In this document: one piece after another, positions 1 through 8,672 of the stretch
Numbering within the stretch: position 1 is the stretch's first letter
Layout of the letters: every line of letters starts with the position of its first letter
Assembly (NCBI RefSeq): GCF_014842075.1
Contig: NZ_JACYVA010000002.1
Coordinates: 366,948 to 430,947, forward strand
Direction of reading: 5' to 3'
DNA length: 64,000 nt
Source: Sphingomonas sp. CFBP 13720
GTDB lineage: Bacteria; Pseudomonadota; Alphaproteobacteria; Sphingomonadales; Sphingomonadaceae
Position numbers and translations under genes: made by a program
Notes under the pieces: generated by a model
What the model saw: the letters and a program-made list of their open reading frames with translations, nothing else
The model's database searches: none
What the model was told of the DNA's origin: nothing

Positions 1-292
1 ACTTCTGATTGCTGCGCACGACGGTGTCCCCGTCAAGCTTGTATCCGACGTTGAAGCCTTCGATCGCGCGCCCCTGCAACAGCACGTCGTTCAGGGTCGT
101 TTCCTTGCCCTGACCAAAGCCGTCGAAGTCGGCAAACAAACCGACACGGCGAAGGCCGGTGTCGATGTCGGTCTCAATGCCTTTCGCAGCATTGTACATC
201 GTTCCCAAAGTTCCGTCGACGTTGATCCCGATGCTGAGATACTTCCCCTGCAGAAAGACTTCGCCATTTGCTACGCCGCTACTAACTGACAT
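1..292 (-). CDS. Partial hypothetical protein (N-terminal 97 residues)
   Basis: Only the N-terminal part is visible; the rest lies beyond the left edge. The frame is open from ATG (complement of 290-292) to base 1, and a GGAGAG ribosome site lies just upstream. There is no signal peptide or membrane segment. The product starts MSVSSGVANGEVFLQGKYLS and is rich in Gly, Asp and Asn with alternating hydrophobic residues, as in beta-rich surface or calcium-binding proteins. I do not recognise the family. Absence of a signal peptide in such a protein would fit type I (RTX-like) secretion, but that is inference. Base composition is less GC-rich than the rest of the window. Confidence 0.6.
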   Translation of the reverse strand, partial: MSVSSGVANGEVFLQGKYLSIGINVDGTLGTMYNAAKGIETDIDTGLRRVGLFADFDGFGQGKETTLNDVLLQGRAIEGFNVGYKLDGDTVVRSNQK

Positions 293-756
293 GTTCTCTC
301 CAGCAATTTCAGATTGGCAGGCCATGCGCTTGCTGCCGGCCACCTTTCCGCGGTCGACAGCAACTCGCCGACCTTCGATCGGTAAGATTGGGCAGGCTTG
401 TATCTACAGGAAACAGATGAGGTCTAACGCTTGGAATTTGCACGATGGCCTTCTTCAGATCGATCAGCATGGTTAATGCCGTCAGTCGAGTCCTTCGCGG
501 CGAAACGTGGCGCGCGCGCGACCAGTCAGTCATTTGCGACGGATCGCTCTCAAGCAATTGCCAAACCAGCGGATTTTCGAGCCTGCCGGTAGCCTGCCCG
601 CACCCGGTTTTGGATTGCGCGGCTGGCGGTAACGCTGCCGCCGATCGCAAACTTCAAATTACCACAGTCGTCCGATTGTCGCCAAGCGCAGGGCGCTGAA
701 TGCCTTCGACGCGTTCCGAAGGCGACAGTCGATAAAAACCGAACGCCGTTTGAACA
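293..756. other. Gene-poor, atypical-composition stretch
   Basis: I find no convincing gene here. Open frames exist on both strands but lack ribosome sites, recognisable domains and the strong third-position GC bias of the flanking genes. The stretch is visibly lower in GC than the core genes to the right. Together with the partial gene before it, it looks like the edge of an accessory region. Confidence 0.4.
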
Positions 757-786
757 GAAAAAACCCCGCTGCCGGGGGCAGCGGGG
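757..786 (-). terminator. Rho-independent terminator (leftward) without an obvious gene
   Basis: Arms 764-773 (CCCCGCTGCC) and 777-786 (GGCAGCGGGG) form a perfect 10-bp stem with a 3-base loop. On the minus strand the stem is followed by a run of six T (complement of 758-763). It would therefore end a leftward transcript starting somewhere between about 790 and 912 or beyond. No normal gene lies there, which suggests a small RNA or tiny gene. Confidence 0.75.
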
Positions 787-852
787 TCAAGTACCAAACC
801 AGCTATGCTTGCGGGGCAATAACTACCGGTAGGGAGCCAAACTGCTCAGCAC
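787..852 (-). pseudogene. Possible micro-ORF interrupted by TAG, ending at the terminator
   Basis: On the minus strand a frame runs from GTG (complement of 850-852), reads VLSSLAPYR, meets TAG (complement of 823-825), then continues as LLPRKHSWFGT to a TGA (787-789) directly against the terminator stem. A single C-to-T change (CAG to TAG) would explain the break. It may equally be chance sequence in a small RNA gene. Its position flush with a good terminator is the only reason to list it. Confidence 0.2.
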
Positions 853-911
853 GGGTTTCGTTCCGCCGATTACCCGTCGCGTGGCGGCACCGGCTGCGCT
901 AGGGCGACGAT

Positions 912-1718
912 GTGGCGACGCAGGTGATTCAGGAACGGTTTTCGGCGCAGCGTCCCGTTCCCCTGTCGCGGCGCGCGGCGACGCTGGCGTTGGTGATCGC
1001 GATCCATGCCGCGATCCTGTGGCTGATGCTGCACATCGCGCCCGCGATCATGTCGCCCCCGCCCGGCCCCGAAGACGCGCTGGTCGTCGACATGCTGCCT
1101 GCCGATCGGGTCGCGCCCGCCGCACAGCCCGCGCAAAAGGCGCAGCGCAAGGCCGCCGCAGGTGCCGCCAGCAGTCCGCAGCCGGTCGCGCGCACCGCAC
1201 CGCCGCCCGACATTCCGCCACCGCCGCCGGTGCCGACCGCACCGTCGTCCAACGCATGGTCGCGCGTGATCCCGATGACCGGCCGCGACTTCGCCCGCGC
1301 CGCGATCGCCCCCGGCGCGAAGGCGCCGGCGGACGGCAATGCCGGCGCGGGCGATGCGGCGGGCGACAGCGGCGACGGCGATTCGCCATCCGACGCGGGT
1401 GGTGGCAGCGGCGGCGGGGAACGGCTCTACGCGGCGGACTGGTATCGCCGCCCGACCCATGCCGAATTGTCGACCTATCTGCCGCGTCGCGCGCAACCCG
1501 GTTGGGGCGAGGTCGCGTGCCGCACCATCCCCAACAACCAAGTGACCGATTGCCGCGAGATCGGGCAGTCGTCGCGCGGATCGGGACTGGCGGGCGCGGT
1601 GCGGCAGGCGGCGTGGCAGTTCCGGATCGTGCCGCCGCGCGTCGGCGGGCGGCCGATGGTGGGAACATGGGTCCGTATCCGCATCACCTATAGCGACCGG
1701 GGTGCCGCAATCGAGTGA
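912..1718 (+). CDS. TonB-like periplasm-spanning protein
   Basis: A 268-residue product from a GTG start. A short basic N-terminus is followed by one membrane helix (about residues 24-45), a Pro/Ala-rich stretch (about 50-115), a Gly/Asp/Ser-rich linker (about 140-170) and a folded C-terminal part containing two cysteines ([12 protein letters not shown]). This is the layout of TonB-type energy transducers, which link ExbB/ExbD to outer-membrane receptors. The C-terminal domain is not a textbook TonB domain, so I call it TonB-like only. No exbB or exbD is adjacent. thrS follows 85 bases downstream. Confidence 0.6.
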   Translation: MATQVIQERFSAQRPVPLSRRAATLALVIAIHAAILWLMLHIAPAIMSPPPGPEDALVVDMLPADRVAPAAQPAQKAQRKAAAGAASSPQPVARTAPPPDIPPPPPVPTAPSSNAWSRVIPMTGRDFARAAIAPGAKAPADGNAGAGDAAGDSGDGDSPSDAGGGSGGGERLYAADWYRRPTHAELSTYLPRRAQPGWGEVACRTIPNNQVTDCREIGQSSRGSGLAGAVRQAAWQFRIVPPRVGGRPMVGTWVRIRITYSDRGAAIE

Positions 1719-1803
1719 CAGGCGAGTGAGGGGCGAGCGCCTTGCCCTGTCCTGCCCCAGCGCCTATTCGGCAGTCGTTTTCCCTCTTCGCTCAGGTTTC
1801 TTC

Positions 1804-3813
1804 ATGTCCGCACTGTTCCGCATCACCCTGCCCGACGGTTCCGTCCGCGAGGTGACGCCGGGCACTACCCCGGCCGATATCGCCGCCGCGATCTCGCCGG
1901 GGCTGCGCAAGGCAGCCATCGCCGCCCGCGTCGATGGACAGGTGCGCGATCTGAACCGCGCGTTCGACGGCGATGCCGCGCTGGCGCTGCTGACCGCGAA
2001 GGACGAGCGCGACGCGCTGGAGCTTCATCGCCACGACTTTGCCCATGTGATGGCCGAGGCGGTGCAGACGCTGTTCCCGGGCACGCAGATCACCTTCGGT
2101 CCGGCGACCGAGGACGGTTTCTATTACGATTTCGCGCCGGCCCCCGGTCGCGGCATGTTCACCGACGAGGACCTGCCGCTGATCGAGGCGGAGATGCGCC
2201 GGATCATCGCGCGCGGCGAGAAATTCGTGCGCGAGGTCGTCACGCGCCAGCAACTGATCGACCGCTGGACCGCGCAGGGCGAGACGTTCAAGGCCGAATG
2301 GGCCGCCGAACTGCCCGAGGGTAAGGAACTGACGATCTATCGTCAGGGCGAATGGCTCGACATGTGCCGGGGCCCGCACCTCGAATCGACCGCGAAGCTC
2401 GATCCCGCCGCGTTCAAGCTGACGCGCGTGTCGGGTGCCTATTGGCGCGGCGACCAGAAGAACGCGATGCTCAGCCGTATCTACGGCACCGGCTGGCTGA
2501 GCAAGAAGCAGCTCGACGCGCACCTGACCCGGCTGGAGGAAGCCGCCAAGCGCGACCATCGCAAGCTGGGGCAGGAAATGGACCTGTTCCACCTACAGTC
2601 CGAAGCACAGGGGTCGGTATTCTGGCACCCCAAGGGCTATATGATGTGGCGTCAGTTGGAGGCATATATGCGCCGCCGGCTGGATGCGACCGGCTATCAG
2701 GAGGTCAAGACCCCGCAGCTGATGGACGCGCGCCAGTGGGAACAGTCGGGCCACTGGGGCAAATATCGCGAAAACATGTTCGTCGTCCCCGACGAGGTGC
2801 CCAATACCGAGGATGAGGGCGCGGTCCTGTCGGGCGATGCCGACCTGATGGCGCTGAAGCCGATGAACTGCCCGGCGCACGTCCTGATCTTTCGACAGGG
2901 GATCAAATCGTATCGCGACCTGCCGATCCGCATGGCCGAATTCGGCTGCTGCCACCGCAACGAACCGCACGGCGCGTTGCACGGCATCATGCGCGTGCGG
3001 CAATTCACGCAGGACGACGCGCATATCTTCTGCCGCGAGGATCAGCTGGTGCAGGAAGTCCGCGACTTCTGCGAACTGCTCGATTCGGTGTACGAGGATC
3101 TGGGCTTCACCGATTATGCGGTGAAGCTGGCGCTGCGCCCCGAAAAGCGCTTCGGCAGCGACGCGATGTGGGACCAGGCCGAAGCGGAACTGCGCGAGGC
3201 GGTGCTGTCCGCCAACCTGTCCGACACGGTCAAGGCGGGGTTCGAGGAACTGCCGGGCGAAGGTGCATTCTATGCGCCCAAGCTGGAGTTTCACCTGACC
3301 GACGCGATCGGCCGGACATGGCAGGTCGGCACGATCCAGTCGGACCGCGTGCTGCCCGACCGGCTCGACGCCAGCTATGTCGCCGAAGACGGCAACCGCC
3401 ACCGCCCGGTGATGCTGCACCGTGCGATCCTCGGCACGTTCGAACGGTTTCTCGGCATCCTGATCGAACATCATGCGGGCCGCATGCCGATGTGGCTGGC
3501 GCCGGTACAGGCGGTGGTCGCGACGATCGTGTCCGACGCCGACGACTATGCGCACGAGGTTGCCGCCGCGCTGAAAGCCGCCGGCATCCGCGTGGAAACC
3601 GACCTTCGCAACGAAAAGATCAACTACAAGGTGCGCGAACATTCGCTGGCGAAAGTCCCGGCGCTGGTCGTCGTCGGCAAGCGCGAGGCGGAGGAACGCA
3701 CCGTCGCGCTGCGCCGGCTGGGCAGTCAGGGACAGCAGGTGCTGGCGCTGGACGATCTGGTCGCGATGCTGGCGGGCGAGGCGCTGGCCCCGGATCTTGC
3801 ACGGGCACGGTGA
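1804..3813 (+). CDS. thrS: Threonyl-tRNA synthetase
   Basis: Charges tRNA-Thr in the cytoplasm and edits mischarged Ser-tRNA. The 669-residue length is normal. Order of domains: TGS (about 1-65), tRNA_SAD editing domain with HxxxH-type region (HRHDFAH, about 78), class II catalytic core with the zinc-site motif MNCPAH, motif 2 around [19 protein letters not shown], motif 3 in [19 protein letters not shown], then the anticodon-binding domain. The ATG at 1804 was chosen because the protein then starts [13 protein letters not shown], directly with the TGS fold. A longer open frame upstream has no family similarity. Confidence 0.97.
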   Translation: MSALFRITLPDGSVREVTPGTTPADIAAAISPGLRKAAIAARVDGQVRDLNRAFDGDAALALLTAKDERDALELHRHDFAHVMAEAVQTLFPGTQITFGPATEDGFYYDFAPAPGRGMFTDEDLPLIEAEMRRIIARGEKFVREVVTRQQLIDRWTAQGETFKAEWAAELPEGKELTIYRQGEWLDMCRGPHLESTAKLDPAAFKLTRVSGAYWRGDQKNAMLSRIYGTGWLSKKQLDAHLTRLEEAAKRDHRKLGQEMDLFHLQSEAQGSVFWHPKGYMMWRQLEAYMRRRLDATGYQEVKTPQLMDARQWEQSGHWGKYRENMFVVPDEVPNTEDEGAVLSGDADLMALKPMNCPAHVLIFRQGIKSYRDLPIRMAEFGCCHRNEPHGALHGIMRVRQFTQDDAHIFCREDQLVQEVRDFCELLDSVYEDLGFTDYAVKLALRPEKRFGSDAMWDQAEAELREAVLSANLSDTVKAGFEELPGEGAFYAPKLEFHLTDAIGRTWQVGTIQSDRVLPDRLDASYVAEDGNRHRPVMLHRAILGTFERFLGILIEHHAGRMPMWLAPVQAVVATIVSDADDYAHEVAAALKAAGIRVETDLRNEKINYKVREHSLAKVPALVVVGKREAEERTVALRRLGSQGQQVLALDDLVAMLAGEALAPDLARAR

Positions 3814-3853
3814 CGTGATGGAGTCGCGCGCACGAATCTGATAGTTTGTCGCA

Positions 3854-4423
3854 ATGACCGTCTTTCAGAATATCCGTAACGGCCTGATCCCTGCGCGGCT
3901 GACCGTGGACGAACTCTACGCGCTGACCGAAGCCGGCCTGGTGGCCGAAAGCGAGAATATCGAACTGATCGACGGAGAGGTCGTGCCGATGGCGGCGGCA
4001 AAGGCGAACTGGCACGAACAGATGAAATCGGCGCTTACCCGGGCGCTGGTCCTGTCGCTGCCAGACGATGCACGGCTGTTCGTCGAGGCTTCGGTAACGC
4101 TGTCGAGCGCGACGCTGGTCGAACCCGATCTGGCAGTGTGGGTGAAGGGTGGCAACTCGCGGGAGATGCGCGGCCCGGATCTGTTGCTGGTGGTCGAAGT
4201 GTCGGACAGCTCGCTCGCCTACGACCTGCGGGTAAAGGCACCGCTTTATGCCCGATACGGCGTACGCGACTATTGGGTGGTCGATGCGATTCGCCGCACG
4301 ATCCGCGTGCATCGTGATCCGGTCGACGGCACGTACCGCGATGTCGAGGAATATGACGGCGACGTCACGGTGCCTGCATTGCTGCTGCCCGGCGTGCGTA
4401 TCACGCTGGATTCGATCGACTGA
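3854..4423 (+). CDS. Uma2-family (DUF820) PD-(D/E)XK nuclease-like protein
   Basis: A 189-residue product with the hallmarks of the Uma2/DUF820 family: LTVDELYAL near the start, ELIDGEVVPM, then the nuclease-like core EPDLAVW ... DLLLVVEVSDSS ... YDLRVKAPLYARYGVRDYWVVD. The acidic/Glu residues of these motifs are intact, so a PD-(D/E)XK fold is likely active. The cellular role of the family is not established; it is abundant in cyanobacteria and often mobile. It sits between thrS (40 bases upstream) and infC, which are frequently close neighbours in bacteria, so it looks like an inserted gene. Confidence 0.85.
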   Translation: MTVFQNIRNGLIPARLTVDELYALTEAGLVAESENIELIDGEVVPMAAAKANWHEQMKSALTRALVLSLPDDARLFVEASVTLSSATLVEPDLAVWVKGGNSREMRGPDLLLVVEVSDSSLAYDLRVKAPLYARYGVRDYWVVDAIRRTIRVHRDPVDGTYRDVEEYDGDVTVPALLLPGVRITLDSID

Positions 4424-4425
4424 CC

Positions 4426-4454
4426 TTTCACTATTTCGCTGAATTGCCTATATA
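4426..4454 (+). promoter_or_regulatory. Candidate sigma-70 promoter of infC
   Basis: TTTCAC (4426-4431), 17 bases, TATATA (4449-4454). It overlaps the last codons of the upstream Uma2 gene region and would give an infC leader of only about 25 bases, just enough for the AGGAG site at 4472-4476. Confidence 0.5.
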
Positions 4455-4484
4455 GACCTTTGGTCAACTACAGGAGCACCACCT

Positions 4485-5030
4485 ATCCGTCCGCCCATGA
4501 TGCGTCGCCCCAATGCGCCGCCGCCGATGAACGGCCCCCGATTCAACGAATTCATCCAGTCGCCGAAGGTCCGCGTCATCGACCAGGACGGCGAGAATCT
4601 GGGTGTGCTGTTCACGCGAGAGGCGATCGAACAGGCCGCTGCCGTGGGCCTCGACCTTGTCGAAGTCTCGCCGAACGCCGATCCGCCGGTCGCGAAGTTC
4701 CTCGATGTGGGCAAGTTCAAGTACGAGGCGCAGAAAAAGGCGAACCTCGCTCGCAAGACCCAGAAGACGCAGGAGATCAAAGAGATCAAGATGCGTCCGA
4801 ACATCGACGATCATGATTATGATACGAAGATGAAGAAGGTACATGATTTCATCGGCGAGGGCGACAAGGTCAAGATCACGCTGCGGTTCCGCGGGCGCGA
4901 ACTGAGCCATGGCCAGCTCGGCATGAACCTGCTCAAGCGGGTGCAGGAAGACGTGACCGAAGTTGCGAAGGTCGAAGCCTATCCGCGCATGGAAGGCCGT
5001 CAGATGCTGATGGTGCTCGCGCCCAAGTAA
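4485..5030 (+). CDS. infC: Translation initiation factor IF-3 with ATC start codon
   Basis: IF-3 binds the 30S subunit and rejects incorrect start codons and initiator tRNAs. The product contains the IF-3 N-domain ([20 protein letters not shown]), the helical linker ([15 protein letters not shown]) and the C-domain ([18 protein letters not shown] ... [13 protein letters not shown]). A start-deciding detail: AGGAG (4472-4476) is 8 bases before ATC (4485) but 20 bases before the first ATG (4497). The frame ATC-CGT-CCG-CCC-ATG-ATG is continuous. Rare AUU/AUC starts are known for infC and allow IF-3 to repress its own mRNA, so ATC is the likely start (181 residues). Confidence 0.93.
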   Translation: MRPPMMRRPNAPPPMNGPRFNEFIQSPKVRVIDQDGENLGVLFTREAIEQAAAVGLDLVEVSPNADPPVAKFLDVGKFKYEAQKKANLARKTQKTQEIKEIKMRPNIDDHDYDTKMKKVHDFIGEGDKVKITLRFRGRELSHGQLGMNLLKRVQEDVTEVAKVEAYPRMEGRQMLMVLAPK

Positions 5031-5057
5031 GGCTGCGCATCGGTCCGAAGGTACAGG

Positions 5058-5095
5058 CCGCCTCGTCCGCAACGCCGGACGGGGCGGTTTTCGTT
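5058..5095 (+). terminator. Rho-independent terminator after infC
   Basis: Arms 5058-5069 (CCGCCTCGTCCG) and 5076-5087 (CGGACGGGGCGG) pair with one T/G wobble around a 6-base loop and are followed by TTTTCGTT. It lies 28 bases after the infC stop. The remaining ~240 bases to gspF hold nothing I can identify. Confidence 0.85.
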
Positions 5096-5339
5096 CGGGG
5101 ACCGCGCGGCGTCCGCTACGATATCATGCGGCTGGGGCCACCCGTTCGTGCCGAACCGCGATGGAGCGACGTCGATAGATGATCGGGTCGGATCGTCCCC
5201 CGGACGATCCCGAATCATGCGGCGCACGGTTTACCCGGTCCGTATCAAGCATCGTGGCAGTCGTTCGATACGGCATTTCGACAAGCGCGATGGCACGCAC
5301 GATACGCGGTCACACCGTATGTCACCACGTGCCGATCCG

Positions 5340-6566
5340 TCAGACCGATACCAGATTGTTCAGGTTGATGATCGGCAACAGGATCGCCAGCACCATCATC
5401 AGCACCAGCCCGCCCATCAACAACAGCACCATCGGTTCGACCAGCGCGACCAGCGTCGCGACCAGTGCGTCCAGCTCGCGTTCCAGTTCCCCCGACGCGC
5501 GGTCGAGCGCGGGGGCCAGCCGTCCCGACGTTTCCCCGCTGGCGACGATCGCGACGAGCATCGACGGGAACACCTCCGCCTCGGCCATCGCCGCTCGCAG
5601 CGACAATCCTTCGCGTACCCGTGCAGCGACGGTCAGCGCCTTGTCGCGGACGAAGCGGTTGGGCGTGACGGCGGCGGCGGCATGCAGAGCCTCGACCAGC
5701 GGCACCGCGCTGCCGACCAGCGTCGCCAGACTGCCGGCAAAGCGCGCGGCGTTATGCTGACGGCTGAACCGGCGGAACGGCGCGCGCTCCGCCAGCCGCC
5801 GGTCGAGCCGCAGCCGGTTGGCCGGCACGCGCAGCCAGCGCCCCGCCACGACGAACAGGATCAGCCCGGCGACCAGCACGTACAGCCCGTAATTCTGGAC
5901 GAATGCCGAAATCGCGATCAGCGCGCGCGTTAGGAATGGCAGTTCCGCCCCGCGCGACACGAACACACGTACGATATCGGGCACGACATACACCATCAGC
6001 AGCACCATCATGCCGAAACTGACGGTGGCGAGCAGCGCGGGATACAGCAGCGCCAGTTGCATCTTCTGGCCATTGGCCTGCCGCGTCTCGACGAAGTTGG
6101 CGAGGTGGCTCAACACGTCGGGTAGCCGCCCCGACTGTTCGCCCGCCGCCACCGATGCACGGTAGAATTCGGGGAATGCCTTCGGATGCCGCGCCAGCCC
6201 CTGTGCGAAGCTGCGCCCGTCGAGAATCGCGGCGCGCACGTCGAGCAGCAGCGCGTTGACCGCCGGACTGTCCGCCTGGTTCGCGACCAGCCGCAGCGAT
6301 TCCTCGATCGAGATATCCGATCCGACCAGCGTCGAAATCTGCCGCGTCAGCGTCGCCAGCGCCTTGGCCGACACGCCCCGCCGGAACAGCCGGGGAAGCT
6401 GGATACTGCCGAGTTTCGGCCCCTTTTCGCCGGTTTCCTCGACCGACAGCGGCAATTCCCCCCGGTCGCGCAATCGCGCACGAGCATCGGCGGGGCTGGA
6501 CGCCTCGATCACGCCCTTCACGGTCGCACCGGTGCGCGACGCGGCGCGATAGCTATAGGCGGTCAC
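5340..6566 (-). CDS. gspF: Type II secretion inner-membrane platform protein GspF
   Basis: A 408-residue polytopic protein from GTG (complement of 6564-6566), starting TAYSYRAASRTGATVKGVIEA, the typical GspF/PilC N-terminus. Two T2SSF repeats follow (about residues 70-195 and 270-395), with membrane helices near 170-195, 215-240 and at the C-terminus (VALVEPMVLLLMGGLVLMMV). It forms the core of the inner-membrane platform that couples the GspE ATPase to pseudopilus growth. It is last in the leftward operon gspL-M-E-F; a 145-base gap containing a repeat separates it from gspE. Confidence 0.93.
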   Translation of the reverse strand: MTAYSYRAASRTGATVKGVIEASSPADARARLRDRGELPLSVEETGEKGPKLGSIQLPRLFRRGVSAKALATLTRQISTLVGSDISIEESLRLVANQADSPAVNALLLDVRAAILDGRSFAQGLARHPKAFPEFYRASVAAGEQSGRLPDVLSHLANFVETRQANGQKMQLALLYPALLATVSFGMMVLLMVYVVPDIVRVFVSRGAELPFLTRALIAISAFVQNYGLYVLVAGLILFVVAGRWLRVPANRLRLDRRLAERAPFRRFSRQHNAARFAGSLATLVGSAVPLVEALHAAAAVTPNRFVRDKALTVAARVREGLSLRAAMAEAEVFPSMLVAIVASGETSGRLAPALDRASGELERELDALVATLVALVEPMVLLLMGGLVLMMVLAILLPIINLNNLVSV

Positions 6567-6589
6567 TGCCCGCTACCCCCGTCGATCCA

Positions 6590-6690
6590 TCCTGTTTGGT
6601 TCGAGTAGCGATCGAGCGTAGTCGAGACCGCGTGTCGAGAACGGCTCGCCCGGCGGAACCCCGTTCCCGACAGGCTCGAACCGAACGAAG
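6590..6690. repeat. Dispersed palindromic repeat (family A), paired copy
   Basis: Between gspE and gspF. The core TTCGAGTAGCGATCGAGCGT (6600-6619) runs on to GTGTCGAGAACGG at 6641, and 6661-6685 holds an inverted partial copy (CCGTTCCCGACAGGCTCGAA), so the whole could fold into a long hairpin. Related copies lie at 54663-54715, 61319-61370, 61445-61500, 61573-61625 and 61901-61951. Confidence 0.75.
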
Positions 6691-6711
6691 TCGGAGAAAG
6701 GAAAAGCGCGC

Positions 6712-8193
6712 TCACCCCTCGTCCCGCACGACGCGCGCGACTTCCTCGACCGTCGTGACCCCCGCCTTCACCTTCGCCACGCCGTCGTCCAGCAGCGACG
6801 GGTTCGCCAGCCGCGCCGCGCGTTCCAGATCGGCTTCGGACGCGCCGTTGTGGATCATCGCCTGCAACCGGTCGTCGACCGCGATCACTTCGTACACGCC
6901 CGCGCGCCCGCGATAGCCTTCGTTATGGCACGCCTCGCACGCACCGCGCCGCCACAGCTTCTTGCCCGCCCGGATCGCCCCGCCCAGCAGCACCGCGTCC
7001 GCCTCCGTCGCGCGATCCTGCCACCGGCACTGACCGCATAATCGACGCACCAACCGCTGCGCCACCAACCCAACCACCATCGGCGCAAGCAGATAGCGTT
7101 CGACCCCCATGTCGATCAGACGCGTGACCGATCCGATCGCAGTGTTGGTGTGCAGCGTCGACAGCACAAAATGCCCCGTCATCGACGACCGCACCGCCGT
7201 CTGCGCGGTTTCCTGATCGCGGATTTCGCCGACCATGATGACGTCGGGGTCCTGCCGCAGGATGGCGCGGAGGCCGCGGGCGAAGGTCATGTCGGTGCGC
7301 GGATTGACCTGTGTCTGCGCGATTCCCGACAGTTCGTATTCGATCGGGTCTTCCACCGTCATCACGTTGCGACGGCGATCGTTCAGTCGGGTAAGCGCGG
7401 TGTACAGCGTCGTCGTCTTGCCCGATCCGGTCGGTCCGGTGACCAGCAGCAACCCGTGCGGCCGTTCCAGCAGCCGCGTGAACACCCCTTCGTCCCGCTC
7501 GCTCATGCCGAGGCTGGCGAGGTCGAGCGTCATCCCGCCGCGCTCCAGCAGCCGCAGCACCACCCGTTCGCCATGCTGCGTCGGCATGGTCGATACGCGG
7601 GCGTCGACGTCGTGCCCGCCGATGCGCAACGTCACGCGGCCGTCCTGCGGCGTGCGGCGTTCGGCGATGTCGAGTTTCGCCATCACCTTGATCCGGCTGA
7701 CCAGCAGCGGGGCGAGCGCACGCGGCGGTTCGACGATGTCGCGCAGCACGCCGTCGATGCGGAAACGGACGACCAGCCGCTTTTCCTGCGTCTCGACATG
7801 CACGTCGGACGCGCCTTCCTTGATCGCTTCGAGCAGCAGCGCGTTGATGAGCCGGATGACGGGCGAGTCGTCGCGTGCGTCGAGCAGGTCGTCGACCGCC
7901 GCCGCGCTGTCGGCCAGCGCCGCCAGATCGTTCTCGGCGATCTCGATATCGGCAGCGGTGCTGGCGCTGCCGCCATAGCCGGACTGCAACGCCGCATCGA
8001 ACGCCGCATCGTCGACCGCGACGAACGCGATGCCCGGCGCGATCCGCTGTACCTCCAGCATCGCGTCGAGCGTCGCGTCGGGGCGGTGGACGCACTCCAT
8101 CCCGCCCGCGCCTTGACGGATCAGCACCCCGCCGCGCCGGGCATAGCCATAGGGCAGACGGACCGGTTCGGCGCGCAGCAGCGTGTCGGTCAT
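6712..8193 (-). CDS. gspE: Type II secretion traffic ATPase GspE
   Basis: A 493-residue ATPase that powers pseudopilus assembly. Visible features: N-terminal N1-type domain (about 1-95); a linker into the N2 domain (SPVIRLINALLLEAIKEGASDVHVE, about 110-135); Walker A GPTGSGKT (253-260); Asp box (VEDPIEY, about 280); Walker B with PDVIMVGEIRDQETA (about 316-330); and a tetracysteine zinc site of two CxxC pairs (CGQC and CEAC). All catalytic elements are intact. ATG at 8193 overlaps the gspM stop by ATGA, indicating translational coupling. A longer upstream frame is antisense overlap with gspM and gspL. Confidence 0.97.
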   Translation of the reverse strand: MTDTLLRAEPVRLPYGYARRGGVLIRQGAGGMECVHRPDATLDAMLEVQRIAPGIAFVAVDDAAFDAALQSGYGGSASTAADIEIAENDLAALADSAAAVDDLLDARDDSPVIRLINALLLEAIKEGASDVHVETQEKRLVVRFRIDGVLRDIVEPPRALAPLLVSRIKVMAKLDIAERRTPQDGRVTLRIGGHDVDARVSTMPTQHGERVVLRLLERGGMTLDLASLGMSERDEGVFTRLLERPHGLLLVTGPTGSGKTTTLYTALTRLNDRRRNVMTVEDPIEYELSGIAQTQVNPRTDMTFARGLRAILRQDPDVIMVGEIRDQETAQTAVRSSMTGHFVLSTLHTNTAIGSVTRLIDMGVERYLLAPMVVGLVAQRLVRRLCGQCRWQDRATEADAVLLGGAIRAGKKLWRRGACEACHNEGYRGRAGVYEVIAVDDRLQAMIHNGASEADLERAARLANPSLLDDGVAKVKAGVTTVEEVARVVRDEG

Positions 8194-8672
8194 GCGCCGA
8201 ACTCGACGGTGCCGTTGACGCGGCCCGATGCCGATCCGCGTTGCAGCGTCACTCGACGCACCCCCAGCGTGCTGGTCCGCGCGACGTCGTTCAGCCACGT
8301 GACCACGGCCGGATAGGGCGCATCGACCAGCGTCGCGGTGACGCCGCCGCCGGTCGCGGCCAGCGTCGGCTGCAATCCGGCAGCGGTCGCGGCGGTGGCG
8401 ACGATCGTCTGCGGTGGGCCGGCGGCCTGGACAGGCGGCGCGGTTTCCAGCCGACCGGCAGCACGGATGCGCGCCATCAACGTTTCCGCCTGCCGGATAT
8501 CGGCGCGCGCCTGCGCGCGCGATGCCTGTACCGGTTTGACCACGCCATAGACCAGCACCACCCCGGCCAGCAGCGCGGCGAGCGTACCGACCAGCACGCG
8601 TTCGCGCTGCGACAGCCCCTGCCACCATGTGTCGAACCGGGCCAGCGCCCGCTCGATCCGCATGCGGTTCAT
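8190..8672 (-). CDS. gspM: Type II secretion platform protein GspM
   Basis: A 160-residue bitopic protein: short cytoplasmic segment with amphipathic WWQGLSQRERVLVG, one membrane helix (about 27-45, TLAALLAGVVLVYGVV), a coiled stretch and a ferredoxin-like periplasmic domain (ATLVDAPYPAVVTWLNDV). The Q-RER-L motif before the helix is characteristic of GspM. It partners GspL. The stop overlaps the gspE start, and its start overlaps the gspL stop, so gspL-M-E are coupled. Confidence 0.9.
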   Translation of the reverse strand: MNRMRIERALARFDTWWQGLSQRERVLVGTLAALLAGVVLVYGVVKPVQASRAQARADIRQAETLMARIRAAGRLETAPPVQAAGPPQTIVATAATAAGLQPTLAATGGGVTATLVDAPYPAVVTWLNDVARTSTLGVRRVTLQRGSASGRVNGTVEFGA

